From: an uncultured bacterium
GTDB lineage: Bacteria; Spirochaetota; Spirochaetia; Sphaerochaetales; Sphaerochaetaceae
DNA length: 7,351 nt
Direction of reading: 5' to 3'
NCBI GenBank assembly: GCA_905215015.1
Contig: CAJMOS010000127.1
Coordinates: forward strand, 1-7,351
Shown here in pieces: positions 1 to 6,108 of the stretch. The stretch's first letter is position 1. The number at the start of each line of letters is the position of its first letter. Below the pieces are notes generated by a model. That model was given only the letters and a program-made list of their open reading frames with translations, was not told the DNA's origin and searched no databases. The position numbers and the translations under genes were made by a program.

Positions 1-67
1 GTTGTTAGCTTCTGGTGCTGAACTTCGGATCTTTCTTCGATTTGATAATCAACGATTTCTTTGCCAT
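1..67 (-). CDS. rpsN: 30S ribosomal protein uS14 (S14), N-terminal fragment; interrupted and cut by window edge
   Basis: An ATG at 67..65 opens a reading frame that encodes 20 residues starting MAKKSLIIKSKKDPKFSTRS. This matches the start of the short, zinc-ribbon form of uS14 (about 61 residues), which sits in the 30S head. The frame then meets TAA at 7..5. The family continues at this point with residues leading into an Asn-Arg-Cys zinc motif. Dropping one A from the last bases would read Ser-Tyr-Asn, which fits, so a one-base insertion is the simplest explanation. The CxxC zinc motifs would lie beyond the window. The start is 12 nt after the rplE stop, with an AAGGG Shine-Dalgarno overlapping that stop, and the position after rplE is the normal place for rpsN. 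The fragment is too short for the family length to be checked, but identity is well supported by sequence and order. Confidence 0.82.
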
Positions 68-79
68 GATCTCTAACCC

Positions 80-700
80 TTACCTACCGGCTTTCTTAGC
101 GAAAGGCATGCCGAGCTTTGCAAGCAGGTCATAGCCCTCTTCGTCGGTCCTGGCAGTGGTGACGAACGCAATGTTCATGCCACTAATCCGCTCAATCTTG
201 TCGAAGTCGATTTCCGGGAAAATAATCTGCTCGGTAATGCCGAGGGAGTAATTTCCTCTTCCATCGAAAGCGTTGGGATTGACGCCTCTGAAGTCCTTCA
301 CACGCGGAAGAGCGATGCAGATCAGTCTCTCCAGGAAGAACCACATATTGTCTCCACGAAGCGTGACCATGGCGCCAATCTCCTGACCCTCACGGACCTT
401 GAAGTTAGCGATGGACTTTCTCGCCTTGGTCTTGACAACGTGCTGACCGGTAATCGTCTCCAGTTCCTTAACGGCGGTATCGAGCAGCTTCTTGTTCTCG
501 ACGGCATCACCACAACCGATGCTGACCACGATCTTCTCAAGACGGGGAACTTGCATGACGGAGGTGTATCCGTGCTCCTTGAACAACGCGGGCGCGACCT
601 CTTCCAGATACTTCCTCTTAAAGTTCGGGACAAACTTTTCAACAGGTGCAGTCTCGGCCTTCTTCGGAGCTGCTGCCTTTTCTTTCTTGTCTTCTGCCAT
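80..700 (-). CDS. rplE: 50S ribosomal protein uL5 (L5) with N-terminal extension
   Basis: uL5 binds 5S rRNA in the central protuberance of the large subunit and contacts the P-site tRNA. The 206-residue product contains the family core: VMQVPRLEKIVVSIGCGDA at about 48-66, then ITGQHVVKTKARKSIANFKVREGQ at about 83-106, then GAMVTLRG, with FPEIDFDKIERISGMNI near the C-terminus. It is longer than the usual 178-186 residues because of about 22 extra N-terminal residues rich in Lys, Ala, Glu and Pro before the usual start region (FVPNFKRKYLEEV). The ATG shares one base with the rplX stop in a TGATG junction, and no other start codon lies between it and the core, so the extension is probably real. 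The Shine-Dalgarno is modest (GGGGA, about 9 nt upstream), so translation may depend on coupling to rplX. rpsN follows 12 nt downstream. Confidence 0.98.
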   Translation of the reverse strand: MAEDKKEKAAAPKKAETAPVEKFVPNFKRKYLEEVAPALFKEHGYTSVMQVPRLEKIVVSIGCGDAVENKKLLDTAVKELETITGQHVVKTKARKSIANFKVREGQEIGAMVTLRGDNMWFFLERLICIALPRVKDFRGVNPNAFDGRGNYSLGITEQIIFPEIDFDKIERISGMNIAFVTTARTDEEGYDLLAKLGMPFAKKAGR

Positions 701-1005
701 CAGAGTGTTTCCCCAGTCTTTTTGGCGAAACGGACCTTGTTGCCCTTCTCGTCAAACTTGTATCCGATGCGAGTCGTCTTGCCGTCTTTGGTGACATAAG
801 CGACGTTTGCCACAGAAATCGGAGCTTCAATTTCCACGAAGCCGCCCTTGTCCTGCGGGTTTTTCTTTTTCACGGTCTTCTTGACCATGTTGACACCCTG
901 GACCAGAACCCTCGAGTTCTTGGCATCAGTGGAAAGGATGCGGCCAGTCTTGCCCTTGTCCTTGCCAGAAATGACTTTTACGGTGTCATTTTTCTTCAGT
1001 CTCAT
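700..1005 (-). CDS. rplX: 50S ribosomal protein uL24 (L24)
   Basis: uL24 is an early assembly-initiating protein of the large subunit and lies near the exit of the peptide tunnel. The 101-residue product opens with a KOW motif (about residues 3-32: KKNDTVKVISGKDKGKTGRI) and continues with the typical GVNMVKKTVKK and GGFVEIEAPISVANVAYV segments. Its length is normal for the bacterial family. The start is supported by AGGAG a few bases upstream in TGTAGGAGATCAGCT-ATG. It begins 10 nt after the rplN stop, and its own TGA overlaps the rplE start by one base, which suggests translational coupling. In E. coli the uS8 repressor site lies at this same rplX-rplE junction; I could not recognise an equivalent structure by eye. 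Confidence 0.98.
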   Translation of the reverse strand: MRLKKNDTVKVISGKDKGKTGRILSTDAKNSRVLVQGVNMVKKTVKKKNPQDKGGFVEIEAPISVANVAYVTKDGKTTRIGYKFDEKGNKVRFAKKTGETL

Positions 1006-1015
1006 AGCTGATCTC

Positions 1016-1381
1016 CTACAACACTTCCGGCGCGAGGGACACGATCTTCATGTAATCGTTGCGAAGTTCCCTTGCAATGGGTCCGAAAATACGCTTGCCG
1101 CGCGGGTTATTGTTGGCGTCGATGATGACGCACGCGTTATCATCGAACCTGATATAGGTACCGTCAGGTCTGCGGTATTCCTTCCTCGTACGGACAATCA
1201 CGGCTTTCAGCACGTCGCCGCGCTTGATGGCGCCATTGGGGAGTGCGTCCTTGACGGCGACCACGATGATATCGCCGACACTGGCGACATATCTGTGGCT
1301 TCCACCGAGGACCTTGATGCACTGGACCCGCTTGGCTCCACTATTGTCCGCGACATTCAAATAGCTCTGCATCTGGATCAT
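1016..1381 (-). CDS. rplN: 50S ribosomal protein uL14 (L14)
   Basis: uL14 sits on the subunit interface of the 50S, binds 23S rRNA and helps form an intersubunit bridge. At 121 residues it has the usual length. It shows the family start MIQMQSYLNVADNSGAKRVQCIKVLGG, then VGDIIVVAVKDALPNG, KRGDVLKAVIVRTRKEYRRPDGTYIRFDDNACVII and the closing GPIARELR with KIVSLAPEVL. A strong CAGGAG ribosome binding site lies just upstream of the ATG. In E. coli this is the first gene of a separate spc operon with its own promoter. Here only 19 nt separate it from rpsQ, which leaves no room for a promoter or terminator, so it is probably transcribed with the S10 genes. Confidence 0.99.
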   Translation of the reverse strand: MIQMQSYLNVADNSGAKRVQCIKVLGGSHRYVASVGDIIVVAVKDALPNGAIKRGDVLKAVIVRTRKEYRRPDGTYIRFDDNACVIIDANNNPRGKRIFGPIARELRNDYMKIVSLAPEVL

Positions 1382-1400
1382 AATGTCTCTCCTGCCCTAC

Positions 1401-1655
1401 TTACCGAGCACGCTCGACAATCTGAACGAGACGCCAGCAAACATCCTTGCTCAGATGGCGGCACTCTTCGACACGAACGGTGTCACCTTCCTTGGCCTCG
1501 TTTTTCTCATCGTGAGCCTTCACCTTCTTGGTGCTGGTCACATACTTCTTGTACAGGGGATGCAGCGTCTTGGTGGAGATGGCGACGGTAATCGTCTTGT
1601 CCATCTTGTCGCTGACAACCTGTCCAACAAAGGTCTTGTTCCAAGCTTTTTCCAT
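1401..1655 (-). CDS. rpsQ: 30S ribosomal protein uS17 (S17)
   Basis: uS17 is a primary 16S rRNA-binding protein of the 30S body. The 84-residue product has the OB-fold signature FVGQVVSDKMDKTITV (about 9-24), the KKYVTSTKKVKAHDE strand (about 36-50) and GDTVRVEECRHLSKDVCWRLVQIVE at the C-terminus. Its length is standard. One residue is unusual: the normally conserved ECRPLSK segment reads ECRHLSK, with His67 in place of Pro, a change reachable by one base. The start has a well-placed GGGAG site, part of a GGAGTGAGAG ten-mer that also precedes rpmC. It follows rpmC by 11 nt and is followed by rplN after 19 nt. Confidence 0.98.
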   Translation of the reverse strand: MEKAWNKTFVGQVVSDKMDKTITVAISTKTLHPLYKKYVTSTKKVKAHDEKNEAKEGDTVRVEECRHLSKDVCWRLVQIVERAR

Positions 1656-1666
1656 CTCTCACTCCC

Positions 1667-1873
1667 TTATTTGGCAACCTTACGGATGCCAAGCTCGTAC
1701 TCGCGGATCAGCGTGTTGACACGAGCGATACTTCTGCGAGTCGTGCGCAGGGCGAGAGGGTTGTCCAAATGGCTAAGCACTCTCCCCATTCTCAGGTCAA
1801 GCAGCTGCTTGTGAAGCTCTTCCTTCTTTGCCTTCAACTCGTCCAAGGTCAAATCGTTAAACGAATTCTTCAT
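1667..1873 (-). CDS. rpmC: 50S ribosomal protein uL29 (L29)
   Basis: uL29 is a small two-helix protein at the tunnel exit beside uL23, where it helps dock chaperones and targeting factors. I place the start at the ATG 1873..1871, giving 68 residues beginning MKNSFNDLTLDELKAKKEELHKQLLDLR. This has the family pattern of an N-terminal helix with the [ED]L.....EL repeat, followed by the ARVNTLIREYELG helix. An upstream in-frame GTG at 1882..1880 would add three residues (V/M-R-V), but that GTG lies inside the Shine-Dalgarno stretch GGAGTGAGAG, and homologues usually begin at the MK. With the ATG start the gene begins 5 nt after the rplP stop. The length is typical for the family. Confidence 0.96.
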   Translation of the reverse strand: MKNSFNDLTLDELKAKKEELHKQLLDLRMGRVLSHLDNPLALRTTRRSIARVNTLIREYELGIRKVAK

Positions 1874-1875
1874 AA

Positions 1876-1885
1876 CTCTCACTCC
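1876..1885 (-). promoter_or_regulatory. Ribosome binding site of rpmC; decides the ATG start
   Basis: The minus strand reads GGAGTGAGAG followed by TT and ATG. GGAG sits 8 nt before the ATG at 1873, a good spacing. For the alternative GTG (1882..1880) the only upstream purine tract is GAGG at about 4 nt, which is short. The same ten-mer directly precedes the ATG of rpsQ at 1665..1656. Confidence 0.75.
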
Positions 1886-2295
1886 GCCTCGCGTCTCTCG
1901 ACGAACTTGGTATGGATCGGAAGCTTGGACGCAGCAAGCGTCATTGCCTCGACAGCGACGTCTTTGGAAACACCGCCCATCTCAAACATGATGGTGCCGG
2001 TCTTCACGACTGCAACCCAGCCTTCCGGGGCACCCTTGCCGTTTCCCTGTCTGGTTTCGGCAGGCTTCTTGGTATACGGCATGTCGGGATAGATACGAAT
2101 CCAGATCTTGCCACCGCGCTTGATGCTACGGGACAAGGCGATACGAGCAGCCTCAATCTGGCGGTTCGTGATCCAGAGCGGCTCGGTTGCCATCAGGCCA
2201 AACTCACCAAAAGCCAGCGTATTGCCGACATGGGCGACACCCTTGCGGTCTCCGCGCTGCTTCTTTCTCCATTCAACTCTCTTCGGACTCAGCAT
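1879..2295 (-). CDS. rplP: 50S ribosomal protein uL16 (L16)
   Basis: uL16 is a late-assembling 50S protein next to the A-site and the peptidyl-transferase centre that helps position the tRNA elbow. The 138-residue product has the family sequence throughout: MLSPKRVEWRKKQRGDRKG at the start, FGLMATEPLWITNRQIEAARIALSR at about 32-56, KRGGKIWIRIYPDMPYTKKPAETR at about 59-82 and KLPIHTKFV at the C-terminus. Arg82 aligns with the Arg that the YcfD oxygenase hydroxylates in E. coli. The loop after it reads RQGNGKG, where most bacteria have RMG[KS]GKG. The gene starts 3 nt after the rpsC stop (TAAGCCATG), so translation is probably coupled to rpsC. Confidence 0.99.
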   Translation of the reverse strand: MLSPKRVEWRKKQRGDRKGVAHVGNTLAFGEFGLMATEPLWITNRQIEAARIALSRSIKRGGKIWIRIYPDMPYTKKPAETRQGNGKGAPEGWVAVVKTGTIMFEMGGVSKDVAVEAMTLAASKLPIHTKFVERREAE

Positions 2296-2298
2296 GGC

Positions 2299-3012
2299 TT
2301 AGCTCCTTGCATCGGCGGTCTCGCCCTCGGCCTTCATCGGGCTCTTGGCGACCGTACCGGCATCGTTCTTCTGGACGTGGTCGTAGATCTCGCCATTGAA
2401 CACCCAAACTTTGACGCCAATGCAGCCGAAGGAGGTGTTGGCAGTGGTGAAACCGTAGTCGATGTCGCTGCGAAGGGTGTGGAGAGGCACGCGGCCTTCC
2501 TTCATCCACTCGCTGCGGGAAATCTCGGCACCACCGATACGTCCAGAAAGTCTGACCTTGATACCCTGGGCACCGCTCTGCAACGCCTTGCTGATCGCGG
2601 TCTTCATCGCCCTGCGGTAAGAACCACGGGCGACAAGCTGACGGGCGATGTTGGCAGAGATGAGCTGCGCGTCGGCTTCGGGTTTCTTGATCTCCTTGAT
2701 CTTGATTGCCACTTTCTGATTGGACAGCTTCTGCAGTCTCTGGCCAAGCTTCTCGACGTTGGCGCCCTTACTGCCGATGATGATTCCAGGTCTGCTGGTG
2801 GTGATCATGATCGTGATGCGCTGAGGCTGCCTGACAATCTCGACGTCAGAAATCTCAGCACCCTGTACTTCAGGACAAGCAAGCAGCTCTTTGCGCAGCT
2901 TCAAGTCCTCATGCAGCGTGTCTGCATACTGTTTGCGATCTACAAACCACTTGGACTTCCAGGTCTTGTTGATACCCAATCTCAGTCCAATAGGATTAAC
3001 TTTCTGGCCCAT
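2299..3012 (-). CDS. rpsC: 30S ribosomal protein uS3 (S3)
   Basis: uS3 lies in the 30S head at the mRNA entry channel and contributes to mRNA unwinding. The 237-residue product begins MGQKVNPIGLRLGI. It has a KH domain with SRPGIIIGSKGANVEKL, the GxxG loop being Gly80-Ser-Lys-Gly83, and the C-terminal S3 domain with ARGSYRRAMK (about 128-136), KVRLSGRIGGAEISRSEW (about 152-169) and the closing KVWVFNGEIY. Arg133 and Arg134 lie in the segment linked to mRNA helicase activity in E. coli. The last 25 or so residues are a polar, variable tail, common in this family. The start abuts the rplV stop with no spacer (TAAATG), and GAGG lies just upstream inside the end of rplV, so coupling is likely. 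Confidence 0.99.
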   Translation of the reverse strand: MGQKVNPIGLRLGINKTWKSKWFVDRKQYADTLHEDLKLRKELLACPEVQGAEISDVEIVRQPQRITIMITTSRPGIIIGSKGANVEKLGQRLQKLSNQKVAIKIKEIKKPEADAQLISANIARQLVARGSYRRAMKTAISKALQSGAQGIKVRLSGRIGGAEISRSEWMKEGRVPLHTLRSDIDYGFTTANTSFGCIGVKVWVFNGEIYDHVQKNDAGTVAKSPMKAEGETADARS

Positions 3013-3375
3013 TTATTTCCTCACACTAGCTTTTTCGTCGACAGTGACGGTAATGTGCGACATCCTGCGCAGAAGAATATCTCTTCTTCCATGGGATCTG
3101 GGCCATACTCTCTTGAGTCTGGGACCATCATCAATCATCAGCTCGGTAACCACCAGGTCATCCTCATCCAACCTGTTGTTCACATTCACTGCATTCGCGC
3201 CAGCGCTCTTCAATACCTTCAGAATCAGGCGTGCACCTTTCTGCGGCATCGCCTCGAGGATAGCGACAGCCTCGGGGTACGGTTTCCGTCTCACCAGGTC
3301 AGCGACGGGGCGGACCTTGGAAGGAGAAACCAGCAAGAACTTGGCAATAGCGGTATAACCTTTTTTATCTGCCAT
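3013..3375 (-). CDS. rplV: 50S ribosomal protein uL22 (L22)
   Basis: uL22 binds several 23S rRNA domains and sends a long hairpin into the peptide exit tunnel, where changes can cause macrolide resistance and affect nascent-chain stalling. The 120-residue product shows the globular part (KFLLVSPSKVRPVADLVRRKPYPEAVAILEAMPQKGARLILKVLKSAGANA, about 12-62) and the hairpin region from about 82 to 107, with GPRLKRVWPRSHGRRDILLRRMSHITV. The hairpin differs from the common proteobacterial PRAKGRADRI.KRTSHI but recalls treponemal forms, so I read it as lineage-specific and not as a resistance mutation. The gene follows rpsS by 14 nt, with a weaker GGAAG site about 9 nt before the ATG. Confidence 0.98.
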   Translation of the reverse strand: MADKKGYTAIAKFLLVSPSKVRPVADLVRRKPYPEAVAILEAMPQKGARLILKVLKSAGANAVNVNNRLDEDDLVVTELMIDDGPRLKRVWPRSHGRRDILLRRMSHITVTVDEKASVRK

Positions 3376-3389
3376 AATGCTCTACTTCC

Positions 3390-3668
3390 TTATTTGGCGA
3401 CAGCCTTGTCACCCAGGGAGTGACCGCGGAACACTCTGGTCGGAGCAAACTCACCGAGCTTGTGTCCGACGAGGTTCTCGGTAACGAAAACCGGCACCCA
3501 AGTCTTTCCGTTGTACACGGAGATGGTAATGCCTACCATGTCAGGGATGATCATAGAAGCTCTGGAGTACGTCTTGATCATCGCTTTCTGATTGGCCTTC
3601 TTAGCCTCTTCAACCCGTTTCAAGAGCTTCTTCTCAACAAACGGGCCTTTCTTGATAGATCTGCTCAC
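3390..3668 (-). CDS. rpsS: 30S ribosomal protein uS19 (S19), GTG start
   Basis: uS19 sits in the 30S head near the A-site finger and the bridge to 5S rRNA and uL5. The 92-residue product matches the family from end to end: MSRSIKKGPFVEKKLLKRV, then IKTYSRASMIIPDMVGITISVYNGKTWVPVFVTENLVGHKLGEFAPTRVFRGH. The start codon is GTG, the only non-ATG start among the intact genes here. AAGGAG (3680..3675) lies 6 nt upstream and overlaps the rplB stop, and the family's conserved Ser-Arg-Ser start fits this codon. SRAS replaces the more usual SRRS, as I recall for treponemes. It follows rplB by 10 nt. Confidence 0.98.
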   Translation of the reverse strand: MSRSIKKGPFVEKKLLKRVEEAKKANQKAMIKTYSRASMIIPDMVGITISVYNGKTWVPVFVTENLVGHKLGEFAPTRVFRGHSLGDKAVAK

Positions 3669-3678
3669 GATTTACTCC

Positions 3679-4506
3679 TTACTTCGATCTCTTCTTCACA
3701 ATGAAGGCATTCGACGGTTTCTTCTTCGAACGAGTAGTACCACCCTTAGCAGGCTTGCCCCACGGGGAGACAGGATTGCGTCCGGTACCGGTCTTACCTT
3801 CACCACCACCATGCGGGTGGTCGATCGGGTTCATGGCAATACCACGGACTGCCGGTCTGCGGCCCAGGTAGCGGCTGACGCCGGCCTTGCCGAGATTGAC
3901 GTTCATGTGGTCGAAGTTGCCAAGCTGGCCGATGGTCGCATAGCACTCGCCGAAAACCATTCTCATCTCGCTAGAGGGCAGTCTCAGAGTCACGTAGGCG
4001 CCTTCCTTGGCGACAATCGTCGCGCCAAGTCCGGCAGCACGGACCAGCTGGCCGCCACGGCCGAGCGTGAGCTCAACGTTGTGGACCGTCAGACCGAGCG
4101 GGATGTTCTTCAGGGGAAGCGCGTTGCCCACAGTCAGCGGAGCGTTCTCGCCACTCATGACCTTCTGTCCGACCTTCAGGCCTTCCGGAGCGATCATGTA
4201 TCTCTTCTCGCCATCGGCGTAGAAGACAAGGGCGATGTTGGCGGAGCGGTTAGGATCATACTCGATCGTCTTGACCGTTCCCTCGATTCCGTGCTTGTCG
4301 CGCTTGAAGTCAATCACACGATACTTGCGCTTGACTCCACCGCCTCTGCGACGGACGCTAATGTGACCGAAGCTATCGCGTCCTGCGGTTCTGTGCAGGT
4401 AGCTGGTCAGGGACTTCTCAGGCTTCTTCGCGGTGATTTCGTCGAAGACCAACGTAGTCCTCTGGCGAAGGCCCGGAGTGTTCGGTTTATAAGTTCTCAG
4501 TGCCAT
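3679..4506 (-). CDS. rplB: 50S ribosomal protein uL2 (L2)
   Basis: uL2 is one of the most conserved 50S proteins. It supports subunit association, tRNA binding and the peptidyl-transferase centre. I start it at the ATG 4506..4504 (MALRTYKPNTPGLRQ), giving 275 residues, the normal length. A longer open frame extends upstream to 4581, but those 25 codons overlap rplW in another frame and do not resemble uL2. Landmarks are SGRDSFGHISVRRRGGGVKRKYRVIDF-type RNA-binding sequence near residues 40-65, the SH3-like core with YMIAPEGLKVGQ, and the C-terminal NPIDHPHGGGEG at about 226-237. His230 corresponds to the conserved His229 of E. coli, which is important for activity. The basic tail TTRSKKKPSNAFIVKKRSK is typical. 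Confidence 0.99.
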   Translation of the reverse strand: MALRTYKPNTPGLRQRTTLVFDEITAKKPEKSLTSYLHRTAGRDSFGHISVRRRGGGVKRKYRVIDFKRDKHGIEGTVKTIEYDPNRSANIALVFYADGEKRYMIAPEGLKVGQKVMSGENAPLTVGNALPLKNIPLGLTVHNVELTLGRGGQLVRAAGLGATIVAKEGAYVTLRLPSSEMRMVFGECYATIGQLGNFDHMNVNLGKAGVSRYLGRRPAVRGIAMNPIDHPHGGGEGKTGTGRNPVSPWGKPAKGGTTRSKKKPSNAFIVKKRSK

Positions 4507-4513
4507 ACCTATT

Positions 4514-4518
4514 CTCCT
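4514..4518 (-). promoter_or_regulatory. Ribosome binding site of rplB; decides the start
   Basis: The minus strand reads TGAGGAGAATAGGTATG. AGGAG lies 7 nt before the ATG at 4506 and its first base is the last base of the rplW stop. This supports the internal ATG as the true rplB start over the longer frame beginning at 4581. Confidence 0.8.
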
Positions 4519-4820
4519 CAAACTCCCTCGATGGCCTGGATCTGTTCGCCCTTGGCCAAGGTCACGATTGCCTTTTTCCAATCACCAGTATTGCCGAGGG
4601 CGTAACCGCCTCTGCCTCTGGAATATTTCGGCTTGCCTTTGACAATCATCGTATTGCACTTCACCGGGGTCACCTTGAACAGCTCCTTGACCGCATCCAT
4701 GATCTGGAACTTGGTCGCATCCATATGGACGCGGAACGTGTACTTCTTAGTCTCCCCTTCGCGCGCAAAATTGCTCTTCTCACTCAAAATCGGGGCAATG
4801 ATAATCTGATCTGCTCTCAT
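4518..4820 (-). CDS. rplW: 50S ribosomal protein uL23 (L23)
   Basis: uL23 lies at the peptide tunnel exit and is the main docking site for trigger factor and the signal recognition particle. The 100-residue product has the family start (ADQIIIAPILSEKS), YTFRVHMDATKFQIMDAVKELFKVTPVKCNTMIVKGKPK (about 27-65), a glycine- and arginine-rich loop (SRGRGGYALGNTGDWKKAIVTL) and a short tail. Its length is normal. It overlaps the end of rplD by four bases (ATGA), the classic sign of translational coupling, and is followed by rplB after 11 nt. Confidence 0.98.
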   Translation of the reverse strand: MRADQIIIAPILSEKSNFAREGETKKYTFRVHMDATKFQIMDAVKELFKVTPVKCNTMIVKGKPKYSRGRGGYALGNTGDWKKAIVTLAKGEQIQAIEGV

Positions 4821-5461
4821 TTTGCGGCCTCTTTGGTTTCACCGAAAAAAGTGTTCAGGTTCTTTGCGCCAGTTTCCATGACAACAATCTTTCTGCTGTA
4901 CAGCAACTCATGCGCGCTCAGCCTGTTGTAGGACTGGACGTGGACATACGGAATGTTGCGCGCAGCGCGGCGAACCATCGCATCGTCGCCTTTCAGGATC
5001 AGCAGGGTGCGGGTCTCATCAGGATTGAACGTCTTGATGATCTTCACCATGTCCTTGGTCTTGCCGGACTCGACAGTGAAATCCTCGACAACAACCAGAC
5101 GGTCCTCTTTGACACCAAGCGTCAAAAGGCTCTTCACGGCAAGATGCTTCATCTTTCTCGGAAGCACCCAGCCATACTCACGAGGCTTCGGTCCGAAAAT
5201 CGTACCACCACCAACCAGAATCGGGGACTTCTTGTCACCCTGACGGGCGTTGCCGGTTCCCTTCTGCTTGTACGGTTTCGTGTTGCTGTAGTTCACCTCA
5301 GCACGGGTCTTCGTGCAAGCAGTTCCCACTCTGCGATTCGCGAGTTCGTTATTGATGGCGTAATAAATCGTACCGTTGCTGACCTCGTGGTTGAACACAT
5401 CGTCGTTCAACTCGACAGTCCTCAGCTCTTTTCCATCAGTAGAAAATACTTTCGTTTCCAT
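4817..5461 (-). CDS. rplD: 50S ribosomal protein uL4 (L4)
   Basis: uL4 is an early-assembling 50S protein whose long loop lines the peptide tunnel together with uL22. The 214-residue product has the extended loop at about 48-98, including ACTKTRAEVNYSNTKPYKQKGTGNARQGDKKSPILVGGGTIFGPKPREY. KQKGTGNARQG at 65-75 is the signature. The globular part follows (LAVKSLLTLGVKEDRLVVVEDF and the closing LLYSRKIVVMETGAKNL). In E. coli uL4 also represses the S10 operon by attenuation and translational control through a leader upstream of rpsJ. Whether that happens here cannot be read from the sequence, and the short rpsJ leader does not obviously match the E. coli one. The gene starts 11 nt after rplC with AAGGG about 9 nt upstream. 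Confidence 0.98.
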   Translation of the reverse strand: METKVFSTDGKELRTVELNDDVFNHEVSNGTIYYAINNELANRRVGTACTKTRAEVNYSNTKPYKQKGTGNARQGDKKSPILVGGGTIFGPKPREYGWVLPRKMKHLAVKSLLTLGVKEDRLVVVEDFTVESGKTKDMVKIIKTFNPDETRTLLILKGDDAMVRRAARNIPYVHVQSYNRLSAHELLYSRKIVVMETGAKNLNTFFGETKEAAK

Positions 5462-5472
5462 ATCTTACGCCC

Positions 5473-6093
5473 TTATTTCTTCACTGCTTTCTTCACGATG
5501 ACGACGCTGTGAGTCGGGCCAGGGATTGCGCCCTTGACCATCAAGACCTGCAAGTCCTCGTCAATCTTGACGACTTTCAGGTTCTGCACAGTGACATTCT
5601 CGTTGCCCATGTGTCCAGCCATGCGATGGCCCTTGAACGTGCGCGCAGGAGTGGAAGACATAGCCGTGCCACCAAGATCGCGGTGGAACTTGGAACCGTG
5701 GGTATCGCGACCGCCACTGAAACCGTAGCGTCTCATACCACCAGCGAAACCTTTACCTTTCGAAGTTCCAGAAACATCAACGTACGTTGTATCTTTGAAA
5801 ACATCGACACCCAGAACCTCACCGACCTTCACTTCTTTCTCATAGTCGCGGAACTCAACGACAACTCTCTTGGGTTCGCAAACATTTTTGAATTGGCCAG
5901 CATACGGCTTGGTGACGGTGCTCTTTTTCTTGTCAATGGAACCGAGGACAGCGGCTTTGTAACCATTCTTCTCGTCAGTGCGTTCACCGACGACAACGTT
6001 GTCCTCAATTTTGATAACAGTAACGGGTGTGAGCCTGCCTTGCGCGTCAAACACCTGCGTCATACCAACTTTTTTGCCGATAAGCCCTAACAT
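5473..6093 (-). CDS. rplC: 50S ribosomal protein uL3 (L3)
   Basis: uL3 is one of the proteins that starts 50S assembly; its extension reaches close to the peptidyl-transferase centre. The 206-residue product begins MLGLIGKKVGMTQVFDAQGRLTPVTVIK and has the signature SGTSKGKGFAGGMRRYGFSGG at about 108-128, followed by THGSKFHRDLGGTAMSSTPARTFKGHRMAGHMGNENVTVQNL at about 131-172. The position equivalent to E. coli Gln150, methylated there by PrmB, is Ser147 here, as expected outside proteobacteria. The ATG has GAGG 6 nt upstream and starts 15 nt after the rpsJ stop. Length and order are normal. Confidence 0.99.
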   Translation of the reverse strand: MLGLIGKKVGMTQVFDAQGRLTPVTVIKIEDNVVVGERTDEKNGYKAAVLGSIDKKKSTVTKPYAGQFKNVCEPKRVVVEFRDYEKEVKVGEVLGVDVFKDTTYVDVSGTSKGKGFAGGMRRYGFSGGRDTHGSKFHRDLGGTAMSSTPARTFKGHRMAGHMGNENVTVQNLKVVKIDEDLQVLMVKGAIPGPTHSVVIVKKAVKK

Positions 6094-6108
6094 CTCTTAC
6101 CTCAACTC

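Noticed and set aside
690..1020. A uS8-type repressor binding site at the rplX-rplE junction
   Set aside because: Known at this place in E. coli, but I could not find a convincing matching stem and bulge here by eye.
3100..3160. uL22 hairpin differing from the common bacterial sequence, as a possible macrolide-resistance change
   Set aside because: The whole hairpin region differs in a way that recalls treponemal uL22, so it looks like lineage divergence and not a point mutation or deletion.
1912..3423. A 503-codon open frame on the plus strand across rplP, rpsC and rplV
   Set aside because: It is codon-aligned with all three minus-strand genes, which happen to share one frame. Stops in that register arise only opposite TTA, CTA or TCA codons, which these highly expressed genes avoid. 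The minus-strand proteins are unmistakable ribosomal proteins, and the plus-strand product resembles nothing I know.
4507..4581. A 25-codon upstream extension of rplB beginning MEKGNRDLGQG
   Set aside because: It overlaps rplW in another frame, is not uL2-like, and the ATG at 4506 has a good ribosome binding site and gives the normal length.
3592..4605. A 337-codon open frame on the plus strand opposite rplB
   Set aside because: It is codon-aligned with rplB and explained by the same scarcity of TTA, CTA and TCA codons. It has no recognisable protein features.
5610..5670. Loss of the PrmB methylation Gln in uL3 as an oddity
   Set aside because: Ser at this position is what I would expect outside proteobacteria, so it is not unusual.
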